Origin: Sphaerisporangium corydalis
GTDB taxonomy: Bacteria > Actinomycetota > Actinomycetes > Streptosporangiales > Streptosporangiaceae
Direction: 5' to 3'
DNA length: 64,000 bases
Assembly: GCF_025506355.1 (NCBI RefSeq)
Contig: NZ_JANZYP010000043.1
Coordinates: 21,908-85,907, forward strand
Shown here: piece by piece, positions 45,701 through 53,390 of the stretch
Position numbering within the stretch: position 1 is the first letter of the stretch
Layout: each line of letters begins with the position of its first letter
The notes under the pieces: model-generated
What the model saw: the letters and a program-made list of their open reading frames with translations, nothing else
What the model was told of the DNA's origin: nothing
The model's database searches: none
Program-made: the position numbers and the translations under genes

Positions 45701-45801
45701 CGCTCGGCCTGCGCTCCGTCAGCGAAGCCCAGGCGGGCGAGCCGCCCGGCCGTCGTCTGCATTCGAAACTCGGCGTTCACATGCCCAAAGTAGCCGTTCA
45801 C
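42790..45801 (-). CDS. glnE: Glutamine synthetase adenylyltransferase/deadenylylase
   Basis: A 1003-residue bifunctional enzyme. Two nucleotidyltransferase modules are visible: the N-terminal deadenylylase around residue 215 (GMGKCGARELNYISDVD) and the C-terminal adenylyltransferase around residue 720 (AMGRLGGYESSYGSDAD), joined by a helical region. It attaches AMP to Tyr402 of the nearby GlnA1 when nitrogen is plentiful. The length is close to that in streptomycetes. In mycobacteria it is directly next to glnA2; here 15 kb of other genes intervene. Confidence 0.96.
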   Translation of the reverse strand: MNGYFGHVNAEFRMQTTAGRLARLGFADGAQAERLLDELGPEAVGDLDLLASLVGSADPDLALTSLNRLAERDPSVLGAMRLDPGLRSRLLGVFGLSAALGEHVVRHPGHWRLLEGEQALQRTLERDMRVELLEAVGADPAEAEPAVREGGTDAMSALRVAYRGRLLHLAARDVTGAASLSQITAELSDLAAAALEAALAIARADTPEAADVRLAVIGMGKCGARELNYISDVDVIFVAEPREGVDETKALRAATRLAQGMMRACSTSTPEGALWEVDAALRPEGKAGPLVRTLASHLTYYRRWAKTWEFQALLKARPIAGDLELGEEYVAGVNELVWHAATRENFVEDVQAMRRKVEANVRAGEADRQIKLGAGGLRDIEFAVQLLQLVHGRSDGLLRRRATLPALAALSRGGYVGRDDAKALAEAYTFLRQVEHLLQLHRMRRTHVVPESVTDLRRIGRGLGMVVDPVGEFTTRWRRHAMEARRLHEKLFYRPLLQAVARLPGEETRLSTAAASARLSALGYADPDGALRHIAALTSGVSRRAAIQRTLLPVMLGWFADAPDPDAGLLGFRQVSDKLGTTPWYLRLLRDETAVAERMARLLGTSRYATGLLLSAPDAVAMLGSDGELTVRPKEALAAEADASVQRHAHDAETAIAHVRALRRRELFRTAVAGLVGRIDIEEVGQALSQLNDVTIQAALDAAIHKISLERRGEFPTRFAVIAMGRLGGYESSYGSDADVMFVHSPHEGVDEKVATDAAHAVANELRRLLARPAPDPPLQIDPDLRPEGRQGPLVRTLSSYAAYYRRWSSPWESQALLRARFSAGDASLGAEFTALVEPLRYPPDGIGESAVREIRRLKARMEAERLPRGADPKLHTKLGRGGLSDVEWLAQLIQLRHAYAVPELRTTRTLDALRFAVGAGLLAATDEEVLAEAWRFASQIRDAIMLVRGRAGDSIPADVRDRMLISRALGYPPDGSEDFVEDYQRTTRRARVVAERVFYGGS

Positions 45802-45893
45802 TCACGGGTCCGTCGTTAGTGGTTCCGCGCCGTAATCGCCCGGTCACCGGGAATAGAAAGGGGTGCCGGACCCCCAACAGCATACAAATCACC

Positions 45894-46619
45894 TTAAGTC
45901 AGGCGTGTTTCGTGGTCGCCCGCGACGACGCCGGCGAACGCCTCGGCCAGGACGCGCCAGGTGCCCAGGGCGTCGTGCGCCCCGGCCACCGCCGCGTCCA
46001 GCGCGGCCACGTCGAACCCGGCCCCGGCCAGCTCACCGGCGTTCGGCGCGGTCCAGGACAGGAAGATCTCGGGCGTGGCCTCCGGGTGGAACTGCACGGC
46101 CCACGCGCGCGGGCCGAGGCGGTAAGCCTGGTTGGGGTAGGGCTCGCCGGTCGCCAGCGGCACCGCGCCCGGCGGGAGCACCGTCATCGCGTCCTCGTGG
46201 TACTGCACGGCCCGCGTGCGGGGCGGGAGCGCGCCGAACAGGGGGTCGCCGGCCGCGGCGGGCAGCGCGGACACCTCTCCCAGGCCGACCTCAGGCCCGG
46301 CGGTGCCCCGCTCGACCTCTCCCCCGCAGGCCAGGGTCATCAGCTGGGCGCCGAGGCAGATGCCGAGGGTGGGCAGGCCGGAGTCCACCGAGCGCCGGAT
46401 GAGCCCCCGGGTGGCGGGCAGCCACGGGAATCCCTCGTCGTCCCAGGCCGAGGCGGCGCCGCCGAGCACGATCAGGCCGTCCCCCGCCGCGTCCGGGACC
46501 GGCGCGCCCAGGTACGGCCGGACCACGTCGCAGGCCATCCCGGCGGCGGCCAGCCAGCCGGCGAAGTACCCGAGACCGGCCTCGGCCTCATGCTCGATGA
46601 TCACGATCCGGTGTCCCAT
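45894..46619 (-). CDS. Class I glutamine amidotransferase-like protein
   Basis: A 241-residue free-standing GATase1. The triad is C88 (LGICLGAQLM), H178 and E180 (QFHPE). It resembles GMP-synthase-like amidotransferases that hydrolyse gamma-glutamyl compounds; no synthetase partner is near. A CATAAT box 7 nt before the ATG predicts a leaderless message. It is the first gene of the stretch that separates glnE from glnA2. Confidence 0.88.
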   Translation of the reverse strand: MGHRIVIIEHEAEAGLGYFAGWLAAAGMACDVVRPYLGAPVPDAAGDGLIVLGGAASAWDDEGFPWLPATRGLIRRSVDSGLPTLGICLGAQLMTLACGGEVERGTAGPEVGLGEVSALPAAAGDPLFGALPPRTRAVQYHEDAMTVLPPGAVPLATGEPYPNQAYRLGPRAWAVQFHPEATPEIFLSWTAPNAGELAGAGFDVAALDAAVAGAHDALGTWRVLAEAFAGVVAGDHETRLT

Positions 46620-46626
46620 GCACTCG

Positions 46627-46632
46627 ATTATG
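46627..46632 (-). promoter_or_regulatory. Leaderless -10 box for the amidotransferase gene
   Basis: CATAAT on the minus strand, 7 nt before the ATG at 46619. Confidence 0.45.
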
Positions 46633-46904
46633 GACGGCCGTGACCGGCGCGGATCGGCGGGGGGCGGGCGCGGAGAATCCTTACTCCGGGCTCCGACAAC
46701 GCGTTTATCCGCCTATAACCGCATTCCTTGGGGCGCGGCGATCCGTGGGGCTCATGTGACGGTTGCCGGAATTACGCCTCTGAAAACCGGATAAACATGA
46801 CATAATTCGCATTAGCCGACAGTTTCCTGTCTACCAGGGCGGAGTCATTGATGGCTAGAGTTGCTGACGGCAGGAATTCCCGCCATCCCGACGCAAGGAG
46901 ATAG

Positions 46905-47696
46905 ATGGCTCCTCCCCCTGAAGAGCCGCGCGAGGCCTCCCCCGGCGACGCGACGGCCACGCGGGAGCCCGAGAGCGAGCCCGCGAAGGAGCTCACGCGC
47001 CAGGTCGAGGAGCTCACCCGCCAGGTCGCGGCGCTCACGGACACGGCCAGGCGCGAGCACGAGCGCGCGGCCCATCGGGAGCAGGTCATCGACCGTTTGC
47101 ACGGCGAGAACCAGCAGCTGCGGCACGGGCTCCTGCAGGAGGCGCTGACCCCGGTCCGCGCGGGCCTCTACCGGCTGTACGACACCGTGGCCCGCGAGGC
47201 CGCCCGCTGGCGCGCGGCCGATCCGCCCGATGCGGCGCTGGCCGGCGACCTGCTCGCCGCGGTGGCCGACGAGGTCGCCGAGGTGCTCGGCCGCACGGGT
47301 GCCGAGCGCTGCGGCGTGCGCCCGGGCGACGCCTACGACCCCGCCGCGCACCGCCCCGCGCGCACGACCCCGGTCGAGGCCGGCGCGGACGGCACGGTCG
47401 TGGAGGTGCTCGCCGAGGGCTTCGCCATGGGCGAGCGGGTGCTGCGCAAGGCGTCGGTGGTCGTCGGGCGCGTCGCCGCCGGGAACACCGCCGGGAACGC
47501 CTCCGGGAACGCCTCCGGGGACGACGTGAAGCCGGCGGCGGCGAAGGCCGAGAAGGACGCCAAGAAAGCGGACATCACCGACGTTTCACGACAGCAGAGA
47601 GACCGGAAAGACGTAAAGGACCGACTTCCGCGCGACGGGACAGGCGACACTGCTCCCGAGCGGGTGGACGGCGGTACGGACAAGGAGAGCGAGTAG
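46905..47696 (+). CDS. grpE: GrpE-like nucleotide exchange factor
   Basis: A 263-residue protein. Residues 30-75 form a coiled coil (LTRQVEELTRQVAALTD, HREQVIDRLHGENQQL) and residues 150-195 match the GrpE beta-wing that contacts Hsp70 (VVEVLAEGFAMGERVLRKAS). The tail after 200 is a low-complexity Ala/Gly/Asn and Lys/Asp region not seen in housekeeping GrpE. It lies 3 nt before a DnaK-like gene, so it is the dedicated exchange factor of that chaperone. The ATG follows AAGGAG. No DnaJ or HspR gene is present, unlike the main actinobacterial dnaK operon. Confidence 0.82.
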   Translation: MAPPPEEPREASPGDATATREPESEPAKELTRQVEELTRQVAALTDTARREHERAAHREQVIDRLHGENQQLRHGLLQEALTPVRAGLYRLYDTVAREAARWRAADPPDAALAGDLLAAVADEVAEVLGRTGAERCGVRPGDAYDPAAHRPARTTPVEAGADGTVVEVLAEGFAMGERVLRKASVVVGRVAAGNTAGNASGNASGDDVKPAAAKAEKDAKKADITDVSRQQRDRKDVKDRLPRDGTGDTAPERVDGGTDKESE

Positions 47697-47699
47697 TCG

Positions 47700-49283
47700 A
47701 TGGCTGTTTACGGGATCGACCTGGGCACGACGTATTCCTGCATCGCCTATGTCGACGACGTCGGACGGCCGACGGTGCTGCGCAACCTCGAAGGCACCGA
47801 CACCACCCCCTCGGTGGTGTTCTTCGAGTCCCCCGACAACGTCGTGGTGGGCGCCACGGCCAAGGACAGCGCCGTCCTGGAACCCGACCTCGTCGTCAGC
47901 CGCATCAAACGGGACATGGGGCACGAGGTCCCCCGGGTCAGGCACGGCAGGCCGTACACCCCGGAGGAGATCTCCGCGTTCGTCCTGCGCAAGCTCGCCG
48001 ACGACGCGCGGACCGCGACAGGCGAGAGCGTCGACGACGTGGTCATCACCGTCCCGGCCTACTTCGGCGCGGCCGAGCGGGACGCCACGCGCAAGGCCGG
48101 GCGCATCGCCGGCCTCAACGTCATCGACATCGTCTCCGAGCCCATCGCGGCGGCGATCACCTACGGCGTGCTCAACCCCGACCAGGACCACACCCTGCTG
48201 GTGTACGACCTCGGCGGCGGCACGTTCGACACCACGGTGATCACCCTGAGCGGCGGGAACATCGAGGTCGTCTGCACCGACGGCGACCACGAGCTCGGCG
48301 GCGCCGACTGGGACGACCGCCTGGTGGAACACCTGGCCGAGGCGTTCCAGGCCGAGCACCCCGACGCGGGCAGCCCCCTTCTGGACAAGCAGTCCGAGCA
48401 GCAGCTCCGCCGCGACGCCGAGGAGCTGAAGAAGACCCTGTCCACCCGCACCCAGCACGTCGTCCGCGTCGTGCACGAGGGCAGGGTGGCCAAGGTCGAG
48501 CTGACCCGCGAGGCGCTCACCGAGCTGACCCGCGACCTGCTCGACCGCACGGTCGAGATCACCCGGCGGACCATGGAGACGGCCGCGTCCAAGGGCGTCG
48601 ACGCCTACGACCACCTGGTGCTGGTCGGCGGCTCCACCAAGATGCCGGCGGTGACCGAGACCCTGCAGAAGGAGTTCCAGCTCACCCCCCGCCTGCAGGA
48701 CCCGGACCTGGCGGTCGCCAAGGGCGCGGCGCTGTACGCCTTCGAGGAGACCTACCGCCGGCTGCTGCGCTCGGGCGGGCGGGCCGAGGCCGAGGACATG
48801 GCGGCGCGCGCCGGGCTGTCGGCCGACCAGCAGGAGCAGATCGCCGCCCGCACCATCAAGACGGTCGCCTCCCGCGCCTTCGGCATCATGGTCACCGACA
48901 AGGAGACCAGGAAGCGCGGCGTCGAGCACCTCGTGCACGCCAACGACGCGCTGCCGGCCGCCGTGACGCAGGAGTTCTACACGATCGACACCGGCCAGAC
49001 CGGGGTCAACATCGAGGTCATGGAGCAGGCCGGCACCGCCGAGTCCGAGGAGCCCGAGGACAACGGCATGATCGCCGAAGGCGTGCTGAAGATCCCGCCG
49101 GGCAAGCCGGCCGGGTGGCCGATCGAGGTGACGTTCGCGCTCGACACCTCCGGGCTGCTCCAGGTGACCTCCCGCGAGCGGGAGACCGGCGAGGAGCTGG
49201 AGCTGCGCATCCAGATCGGCGGCATGTCCGAGGAGGAGGTGGCCGAGTCGCGGGCCGCCCTGTCCCGCGTCCAGGTCAGCTAG
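47700..49283 (+). CDS. dnaK: Hsp70 (DnaK-like) chaperone with shortened C-terminus
   Basis: A 527-residue Hsp70. The ATPase motifs YGIDLGTTYSCIAYV (phosphate 1), VYDLGGGTFDTTV (phosphate 2) and LVGGSTKMPAV (adenosine) are intact. The substrate-binding beta-domain is present (PPGKPAGWPIEVTFALD, then LLQVTSRERETGEELE), but the protein stops soon after, without most of the helical lid of housekeeping DnaK (about 610-640 residues). This suggests a specialised paralogue. It is encoded between a GrpE-like protein and an 859-residue unknown, 12 nt upstream of the latter. Confidence 0.9.
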   Translation: MAVYGIDLGTTYSCIAYVDDVGRPTVLRNLEGTDTTPSVVFFESPDNVVVGATAKDSAVLEPDLVVSRIKRDMGHEVPRVRHGRPYTPEEISAFVLRKLADDARTATGESVDDVVITVPAYFGAAERDATRKAGRIAGLNVIDIVSEPIAAAITYGVLNPDQDHTLLVYDLGGGTFDTTVITLSGGNIEVVCTDGDHELGGADWDDRLVEHLAEAFQAEHPDAGSPLLDKQSEQQLRRDAEELKKTLSTRTQHVVRVVHEGRVAKVELTREALTELTRDLLDRTVEITRRTMETAASKGVDAYDHLVLVGGSTKMPAVTETLQKEFQLTPRLQDPDLAVAKGAALYAFEETYRRLLRSGGRAEAEDMAARAGLSADQQEQIAARTIKTVASRAFGIMVTDKETRKRGVEHLVHANDALPAAVTQEFYTIDTGQTGVNIEVMEQAGTAESEEPEDNGMIAEGVLKIPPGKPAGWPIEVTFALDTSGLLQVTSRERETGEELELRIQIGGMSEEEVAESRAALSRVQVS

Positions 49284-49295
49284 CCGGGCGGCCGG

Positions 49296-51875
49296 ATGGC
49301 CTTCGACGAGCAGCGGTACACCCGCGAGGTCCTCGAACCCGCGCGCGAGGCGGGCGGGGTCCCGCCCGAGGACCTGCGGGTCCGCTACCAGCTCCACGAG
49401 ACGATGACCGCGGCCGACGTCACCGACACGGTCAAACTGGTGCGCCAGAGCTGGCGCCGGGCGCGGGGCATGCTGAAGTACAAGCGGCTGGCCGACCGGC
49501 TGGAGGCCGACCACGCGCGCTTCGCCCCGATGTTCACCGCCGCCGCCGAAGGCGACCTCGACCCGCTGCGCGCGGCGCTCGGCGACTCCGAGCTGCGTGC
49601 GACGCGGCGGCTCGACGACGCGCGCGGCCGGCTCGATGACGCGGCCGGGCGGCTGCGCATGCTGTCCCCCGCGCTGCTGGCCACGATCGCCCGGTCCAGC
49701 GGCGTCAGCCAGGAGGAGGCCGCGGGCCTGGCCGCCGAACGGTCCATCGAGGTGCGCGATCCCGACCCGCTGCCCGAGACCGCCCCCTACCCCGGGTACG
49801 GCAAGGCGCGCGAGGCGCTGGACACGCTCGGCCTGGCCCACCTGGGCCGGTTCGTCTTCGGCGACGGCTGCGCGGGCATGCGGGTCCTGGACGGGCTGGA
49901 GGTCCCCGGCGCCGGGCCGGTCGAGGAGGCGCTCAGGGAGGCCGAGCGGCAGTGGGCCACCCGCACCCGGGGGCCGTGGACGATCAGCGCCGACACCGTG
50001 CTGGCCGCGCTGCGCAACTCCCCCGACACCGGCACCCTGATCCGGTACGACATCGTGTCCCGCCTGCGCGAACGGGTGCGCGAGCACCCCTACGACGACA
50101 CGCTGCTGCGACACGCGACCACCGAGCTGGACCTGCACCCCGCCGACGCCCGCCGGCTCATCTTCGCCGTGCGCGGGGAGGGCGGGGTCGCGACCGGGCC
50201 GTCGGTGCGGCTGCGCGAGCTGGTAGACGCCGGCGAGATCCACGCGGCGGCCGACTTCGCCGGGGCGCTGGCCCCCGGCGCGCTCACCGGCGACGCGGCG
50301 GAGCTGGCGACCGAGGTCCAGGCCAGGCTGGCGCGGGCCGTCCAGCTCAGGGACCGCGCGCGGGCCGCGCTGGATCCCGACGACGCCTGGCTGGCGCTGC
50401 GCGACGCGCTCCAGCGCGTCCCCGACCTGCCCGGCGCCGCCGAGCTGCTCGCGCGGCTGGCGCCCCTGCCCGCGCGGGCGCTTCGCGCGAACCTCCAGGG
50501 CGAGGGGGCCGGCCTGGTGTGGCAGCCCTCCCCCTCGCGGGCCGGCCGCATCGTGTACGACGTGTACCGCAACGGCGAGCCGCTGGCGACCACCGAGCAG
50601 CCGTCCCTGCGCGACGAGCGGCCCCCGGTCAACACGCCGATCACCTACACGGTGGTGGCGCGCCGGGAGGCGGCCGTGTCCATGCCCGCGGCGGCGGCCC
50701 CGGTGGTGGTCAGGCCCGAGCCCGGCGACATCCGGCTGACGGCGGGCGACGGGGTGGTGTCGGGCCGCTGGTCGCGGCCGGCCGAGGCCGCGCGGGTGGT
50801 GGTGACGCGCGACGGCCGCGCGCTGGCCTCCGGGGACACCGGGTTCCGCGACAGCGCGGTGGTCAACGGCACCAGCTACTCCTACGTCGTGGCCGCCGCG
50901 TACTCCGGTCCCGACGGCGAGGTGATCACCCCGGGCGTGCGGCGGACCATGACCCCGCAGGGGCGTCCCCGGCCGGTCACCGACTTCACCCTGCACCCCG
51001 ACCCGTCGGCGCCCGGCACGTTCCTCGTGCGGTACGACGAGCCGCCGTCGGGGGTGCTGGAGATCGTGGCGCTGGACGGGACGCCTCCCTGGCCGGTCGG
51101 CACCACCCTGTCGCTGGACGAGCTGCGGGCGGCGACCCGCGCGATCCCCGCCATCCCCACGCGCGACGGCCAGGCCATCCGGCCGGGGGCCAACCACGGC
51201 GTGCTCCTCGCGGTCACCGTCGCCGACGACCTGGCCACCATCGGCGGGCACCTCGACCACGTCAACCTGGCGCCGCCGACCCGCCTCACCGCGCAGCGGC
51301 GCGGCGTCACGGTCTACGTCGGTTTCGACTGGCCGCCGGACGTGCCCGAGGTGGAGATGCGCTGGAACGGGCGCAGCATGATCGTCAACCCGGCCGCGTA
51401 CCGCGCGCAGGGCGGGGTGCGGCTGGACGTCTCCGAAGGAGAGCCGGTCACCGTCGAGGTCGCGCCCACCTCCCTGGTGCACGGCGAGCGCGTGCGCGGC
51501 GCCGCGGTGAGCCTGCGGCTGGACGGGCACGTCCCGGTGCGCTATGACCTCAGCCAGCAGGGCCCCGCCTGGCGCCGCTCGGTGGTGGTCGAGGTGACCG
51601 CCGACCGACCCGTACGGCTGAGCCGCCTCTCGCTGGTGCTCAAACCCGGTCACGTCCAGCCGAAGTCCGCCGACGACGGCGTCCTGCTGGACCACTGGAC
51701 CGACCTGGACCTCCCGGCCCGTCTCACCGTCCCCGCCCCCCGGCAGGCGCGGCCGTACTGGCTGCGGTGCTTCGCCGAAGGGGCCTCCGAGGACGCCCGG
51801 GGAGCCGCTGGACCGGGCACCGGGGGCGACGTGGCCCTGATCGACCCGCCGGTCCGGCGGATGAAGGTGGGATAA
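49296..51875 (+). CDS. 859-residue helical plus FN3-like protein of unknown function
   Basis: The N-terminal 330 residues are mainly helical, beginning AFDEQRYTREVLEPAREAGGVPPEDLRVRY and containing an alpha-helical repeat-like stretch. From about residue 400 the protein is beta-rich: several fibronectin type III-like units such as RIVYDVYRNGEPLATT and TYTVVARR, SYSYVVAAAYSGPDGEV and RPVTDFTLHPDPS. No enzyme motif, signal peptide or membrane helix is visible. It sits 12 nt behind the Hsp70 gene and 4 nt before the GTPase gene, in the place a DnaJ co-chaperone might occupy; it may be a client adaptor for the Hsp70, which is inference. Confidence 0.8.
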   Translation: MAFDEQRYTREVLEPAREAGGVPPEDLRVRYQLHETMTAADVTDTVKLVRQSWRRARGMLKYKRLADRLEADHARFAPMFTAAAEGDLDPLRAALGDSELRATRRLDDARGRLDDAAGRLRMLSPALLATIARSSGVSQEEAAGLAAERSIEVRDPDPLPETAPYPGYGKAREALDTLGLAHLGRFVFGDGCAGMRVLDGLEVPGAGPVEEALREAERQWATRTRGPWTISADTVLAALRNSPDTGTLIRYDIVSRLRERVREHPYDDTLLRHATTELDLHPADARRLIFAVRGEGGVATGPSVRLRELVDAGEIHAAADFAGALAPGALTGDAAELATEVQARLARAVQLRDRARAALDPDDAWLALRDALQRVPDLPGAAELLARLAPLPARALRANLQGEGAGLVWQPSPSRAGRIVYDVYRNGEPLATTEQPSLRDERPPVNTPITYTVVARREAAVSMPAAAAPVVVRPEPGDIRLTAGDGVVSGRWSRPAEAARVVVTRDGRALASGDTGFRDSAVVNGTSYSYVVAAAYSGPDGEVITPGVRRTMTPQGRPRPVTDFTLHPDPSAPGTFLVRYDEPPSGVLEIVALDGTPPWPVGTTLSLDELRAATRAIPAIPTRDGQAIRPGANHGVLLAVTVADDLATIGGHLDHVNLAPPTRLTAQRRGVTVYVGFDWPPDVPEVEMRWNGRSMIVNPAAYRAQGGVRLDVSEGEPVTVEVAPTSLVHGERVRGAAVSLRLDGHVPVRYDLSQQGPAWRRSVVVEVTADRPVRLSRLSLVLKPGHVQPKSADDGVLLDHWTDLDLPARLTVPAPRQARPYWLRCFAEGASEDARGAAGPGTGGDVALIDPPVRRMKVG

Positions 51876-51879
51876 GTCC

Positions 51880-53052
51880 GTGGAGATCACCTGTCCGTTC
51901 TGCTTCGCGCGGCTGGAGGGCAACCGCATCGCGTTCCGCTGCGCGGGCCGGCCCGGGCGCGGCGGGGGCTGCGAGGCGGAGCTGGACGAGACCCTGGCCG
52001 ACTACCTGGGCTCGCGCGCCGCGGCCGCCCTGCCCCCGGTGTTCTCGGTGCGCAGGCCCGGCCGCCGGGCCGACTGCCCGCACTGCGGGCGCTCCACCGG
52101 CTGGCGGGCGTGCCCGGAGTGCCACAACCGGCTGCCGGCCGAGTACTGCGCCAACCCCGGCAGGATCGTCGCCCTGGTCGGGGCCAAGGGGTCGGGCAAG
52201 AGCACCTACATCGCGGTGCTGCTGCACGAGCTGACCAACCGGGTCGGTGCGGAGCTCGACTCCTCGCTGGTCGCCTGCGACGACCGCACCATCGCCCGCT
52301 ACAAGCAGGACTTCGCCCGGCCGCTGTACGGCGAGCAGCGGCTGCTCGCCACCACGCGGCCGGCCGCGACCGAGCCGCGCGACCCGCTGGTGTACCTGCT
52401 CACCCGCACCGTGCCGGGGCGCCTGCGCACCAAGACGATGTCGCTGACCCTGGTGCTGTTCGACACCGCGGGCGAGGACCTGCGCAGCCGCGAGTCCACC
52501 GAGACGCACCTGCGCTACCTCAACGCCGCCGACGCGATCATCTTCCTGGTCGACCCGCTGGAGCTCCCGGGGGCCAAGGCCTCGCTGAGCGGGCTCGCGC
52601 AGGCCAGGGGCGGCGCCAACGCGGGCGATCCCGACAGCGACCCGATCAACGTCATCAGCCGGGTGACCGAGCTGCTGCGCGACCGGGCGGGGTCGGGGCG
52701 GCTCAAGGTGCCGGTCGCGGTCGCGCTCAGCAAGATCGACGCGCTGCAGGAGGGCATGGACACCCAGTCGGCGCTGCACCGCGCCCGCACCCCCTCAGGG
52801 ACGCTCGACCTGGACGACAGGGAGGCGGTCCACGAACAGGTCAGGGCCCTGCTGGACGACTGGCAGGCCGGGATGGTCGACCGCTACCTACGCCAGCACT
52901 TCACCGACTTCGCGCTGTTCGGCCTGTCCGCCCTCGGCGGCGTCCCCGGCCGCGACGCGGTCGGCCCCGGCGGCATCCGCCCGTACCGCGTCGAAGACCC
53001 TCTGCTGTGGCTCCTCCACCGCTTCGGCATGCTCGTAGGAGTCCGCCAGTGA
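51880..53052 (+). CDS. TRAFAC-type GTPase with N-terminal zinc ribbons (DO-GTPase2-like)
   Basis: A 390-residue soluble P-loop NTPase. Two zinc-ribbon-like modules open it: CPFC...CEAE at 5-31 and CPHCG...CPEC...C at about 66-89. The Walker A motif is GAKGSGKST near residue 103, the G3 DxxG is FDTAGED and the G4 is SKID. The architecture and order match, from memory, the TRAFAC-clade GTPases that accompany GAP1 proteins in actinobacterial conflict-type loci. The start is a GTG 4 nt after the previous stop. Its stop overlaps the start of a 112-codon repeat-containing frame (GTGA). Confidence 0.82.
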   Translation: MEITCPFCFARLEGNRIAFRCAGRPGRGGGCEAELDETLADYLGSRAAAALPPVFSVRRPGRRADCPHCGRSTGWRACPECHNRLPAEYCANPGRIVALVGAKGSGKSTYIAVLLHELTNRVGAELDSSLVACDDRTIARYKQDFARPLYGEQRLLATTRPAATEPRDPLVYLLTRTVPGRLRTKTMSLTLVLFDTAGEDLRSRESTETHLRYLNAADAIIFLVDPLELPGAKASLSGLAQARGGANAGDPDSDPINVISRVTELLRDRAGSGRLKVPVAVALSKIDALQEGMDTQSALHRARTPSGTLDLDDREAVHEQVRALLDDWQAGMVDRYLRQHFTDFALFGLSALGGVPGRDAVGPGGIRPYRVEDPLLWLLHRFGMLVGVRQ

Positions 53053-53387
53053 CCCCGCCACGCCACGACCACCGTCCCCGAACCCCGGCGACCCCGACAC
53101 GACACGGCCATCGGCTCGTCGGTCCGGCGGCGACTTCGGCGCTTAACGGCCACCGGCTCGGCGGTCCAGCGGAGGCTTCGACGCTGAACAGCCACTCGCT
53201 CAGCGGTCCAGCAGAGACTTCGACGCTGCAAGGCCACCGGCTCAGCGGTCCGGCGGGGACTTTGACGCGGTACGGCCACCGGCTCAACGGTCCGGCGGGG
53301 ACCCCGGCGCGGTATAGCCACCGGTTCCAAGGATGGGTGGCGGCCTCGACACGGTACGGCCGCCGGCACGGCCGGGGGCGGGGGTAG
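53049..53387 (+). CDS. Possible 112-codon repeat peptide coupled to the GTPase gene
   Basis: A GTG overlapping the GTPase stop (GTGA) opens 112 codons ending with TAG 3 nt before the GAP1-like ATG. The product is basic and built of six 14-residue units like GHRLSGPAETSTLQ, GHRLSGPAGTLTRY and GHRLNGPAGTPARY. Because the unit is 42 nt, frames tend to stay open by chance, and codon use is less GC-biased than in neighbours. It may be a real peptide, a fossil extension or noncoding. The exact coupling at both ends is the main argument for coding. Confidence 0.4.
   Translation: MTPPRHDHRPRTPATPTRHGHRLVGPAATSALNGHRLGGPAEASTLNSHSLSGPAETSTLQGHRLSGPAGTLTRYGHRLNGPAGTPARYSHRFQGWVAASTRYGRRHGRGRG
53105..53356 (+). 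repeat. Six 42-nt tandem repeats
   Basis: Contiguous degenerate units start at 53105, 53147, 53189, 53231, 53273 and 53315, with a partial seventh at 53357. Each begins CGGCCACCGGCTC or a variant. No spacer separates them, so this is not a CRISPR array. Confidence 0.9.
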
Positions 53388-53390
53388 GGG

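Noticed and set aside
46620..46904. HAIR element (HspR site) before the GrpE/Hsp70 pair
   Set aside because: The CTTGAGT-N7-ACTCAAG pattern is absent, so this copy is probably not in the HspR regulon.
47586..51929. A 1447-codon open frame antisense to the Hsp70 and FN3-like genes
   Set aside because: Same codon-bias artefact; the plus-strand genes have clear motifs and junctions.
53105..53356. Possible CRISPR array
   Set aside because: The 42-nt repeats are contiguous with no unique spacers, and no cas gene is near.
52110..53387. 425-codon frame overlapping the soluble GTPase in another phase
   Set aside because: The part before 53049 is out of phase with the conserved GTPase. Only the last 112 codons, after the GTGA junction, were kept as a possible coding region.
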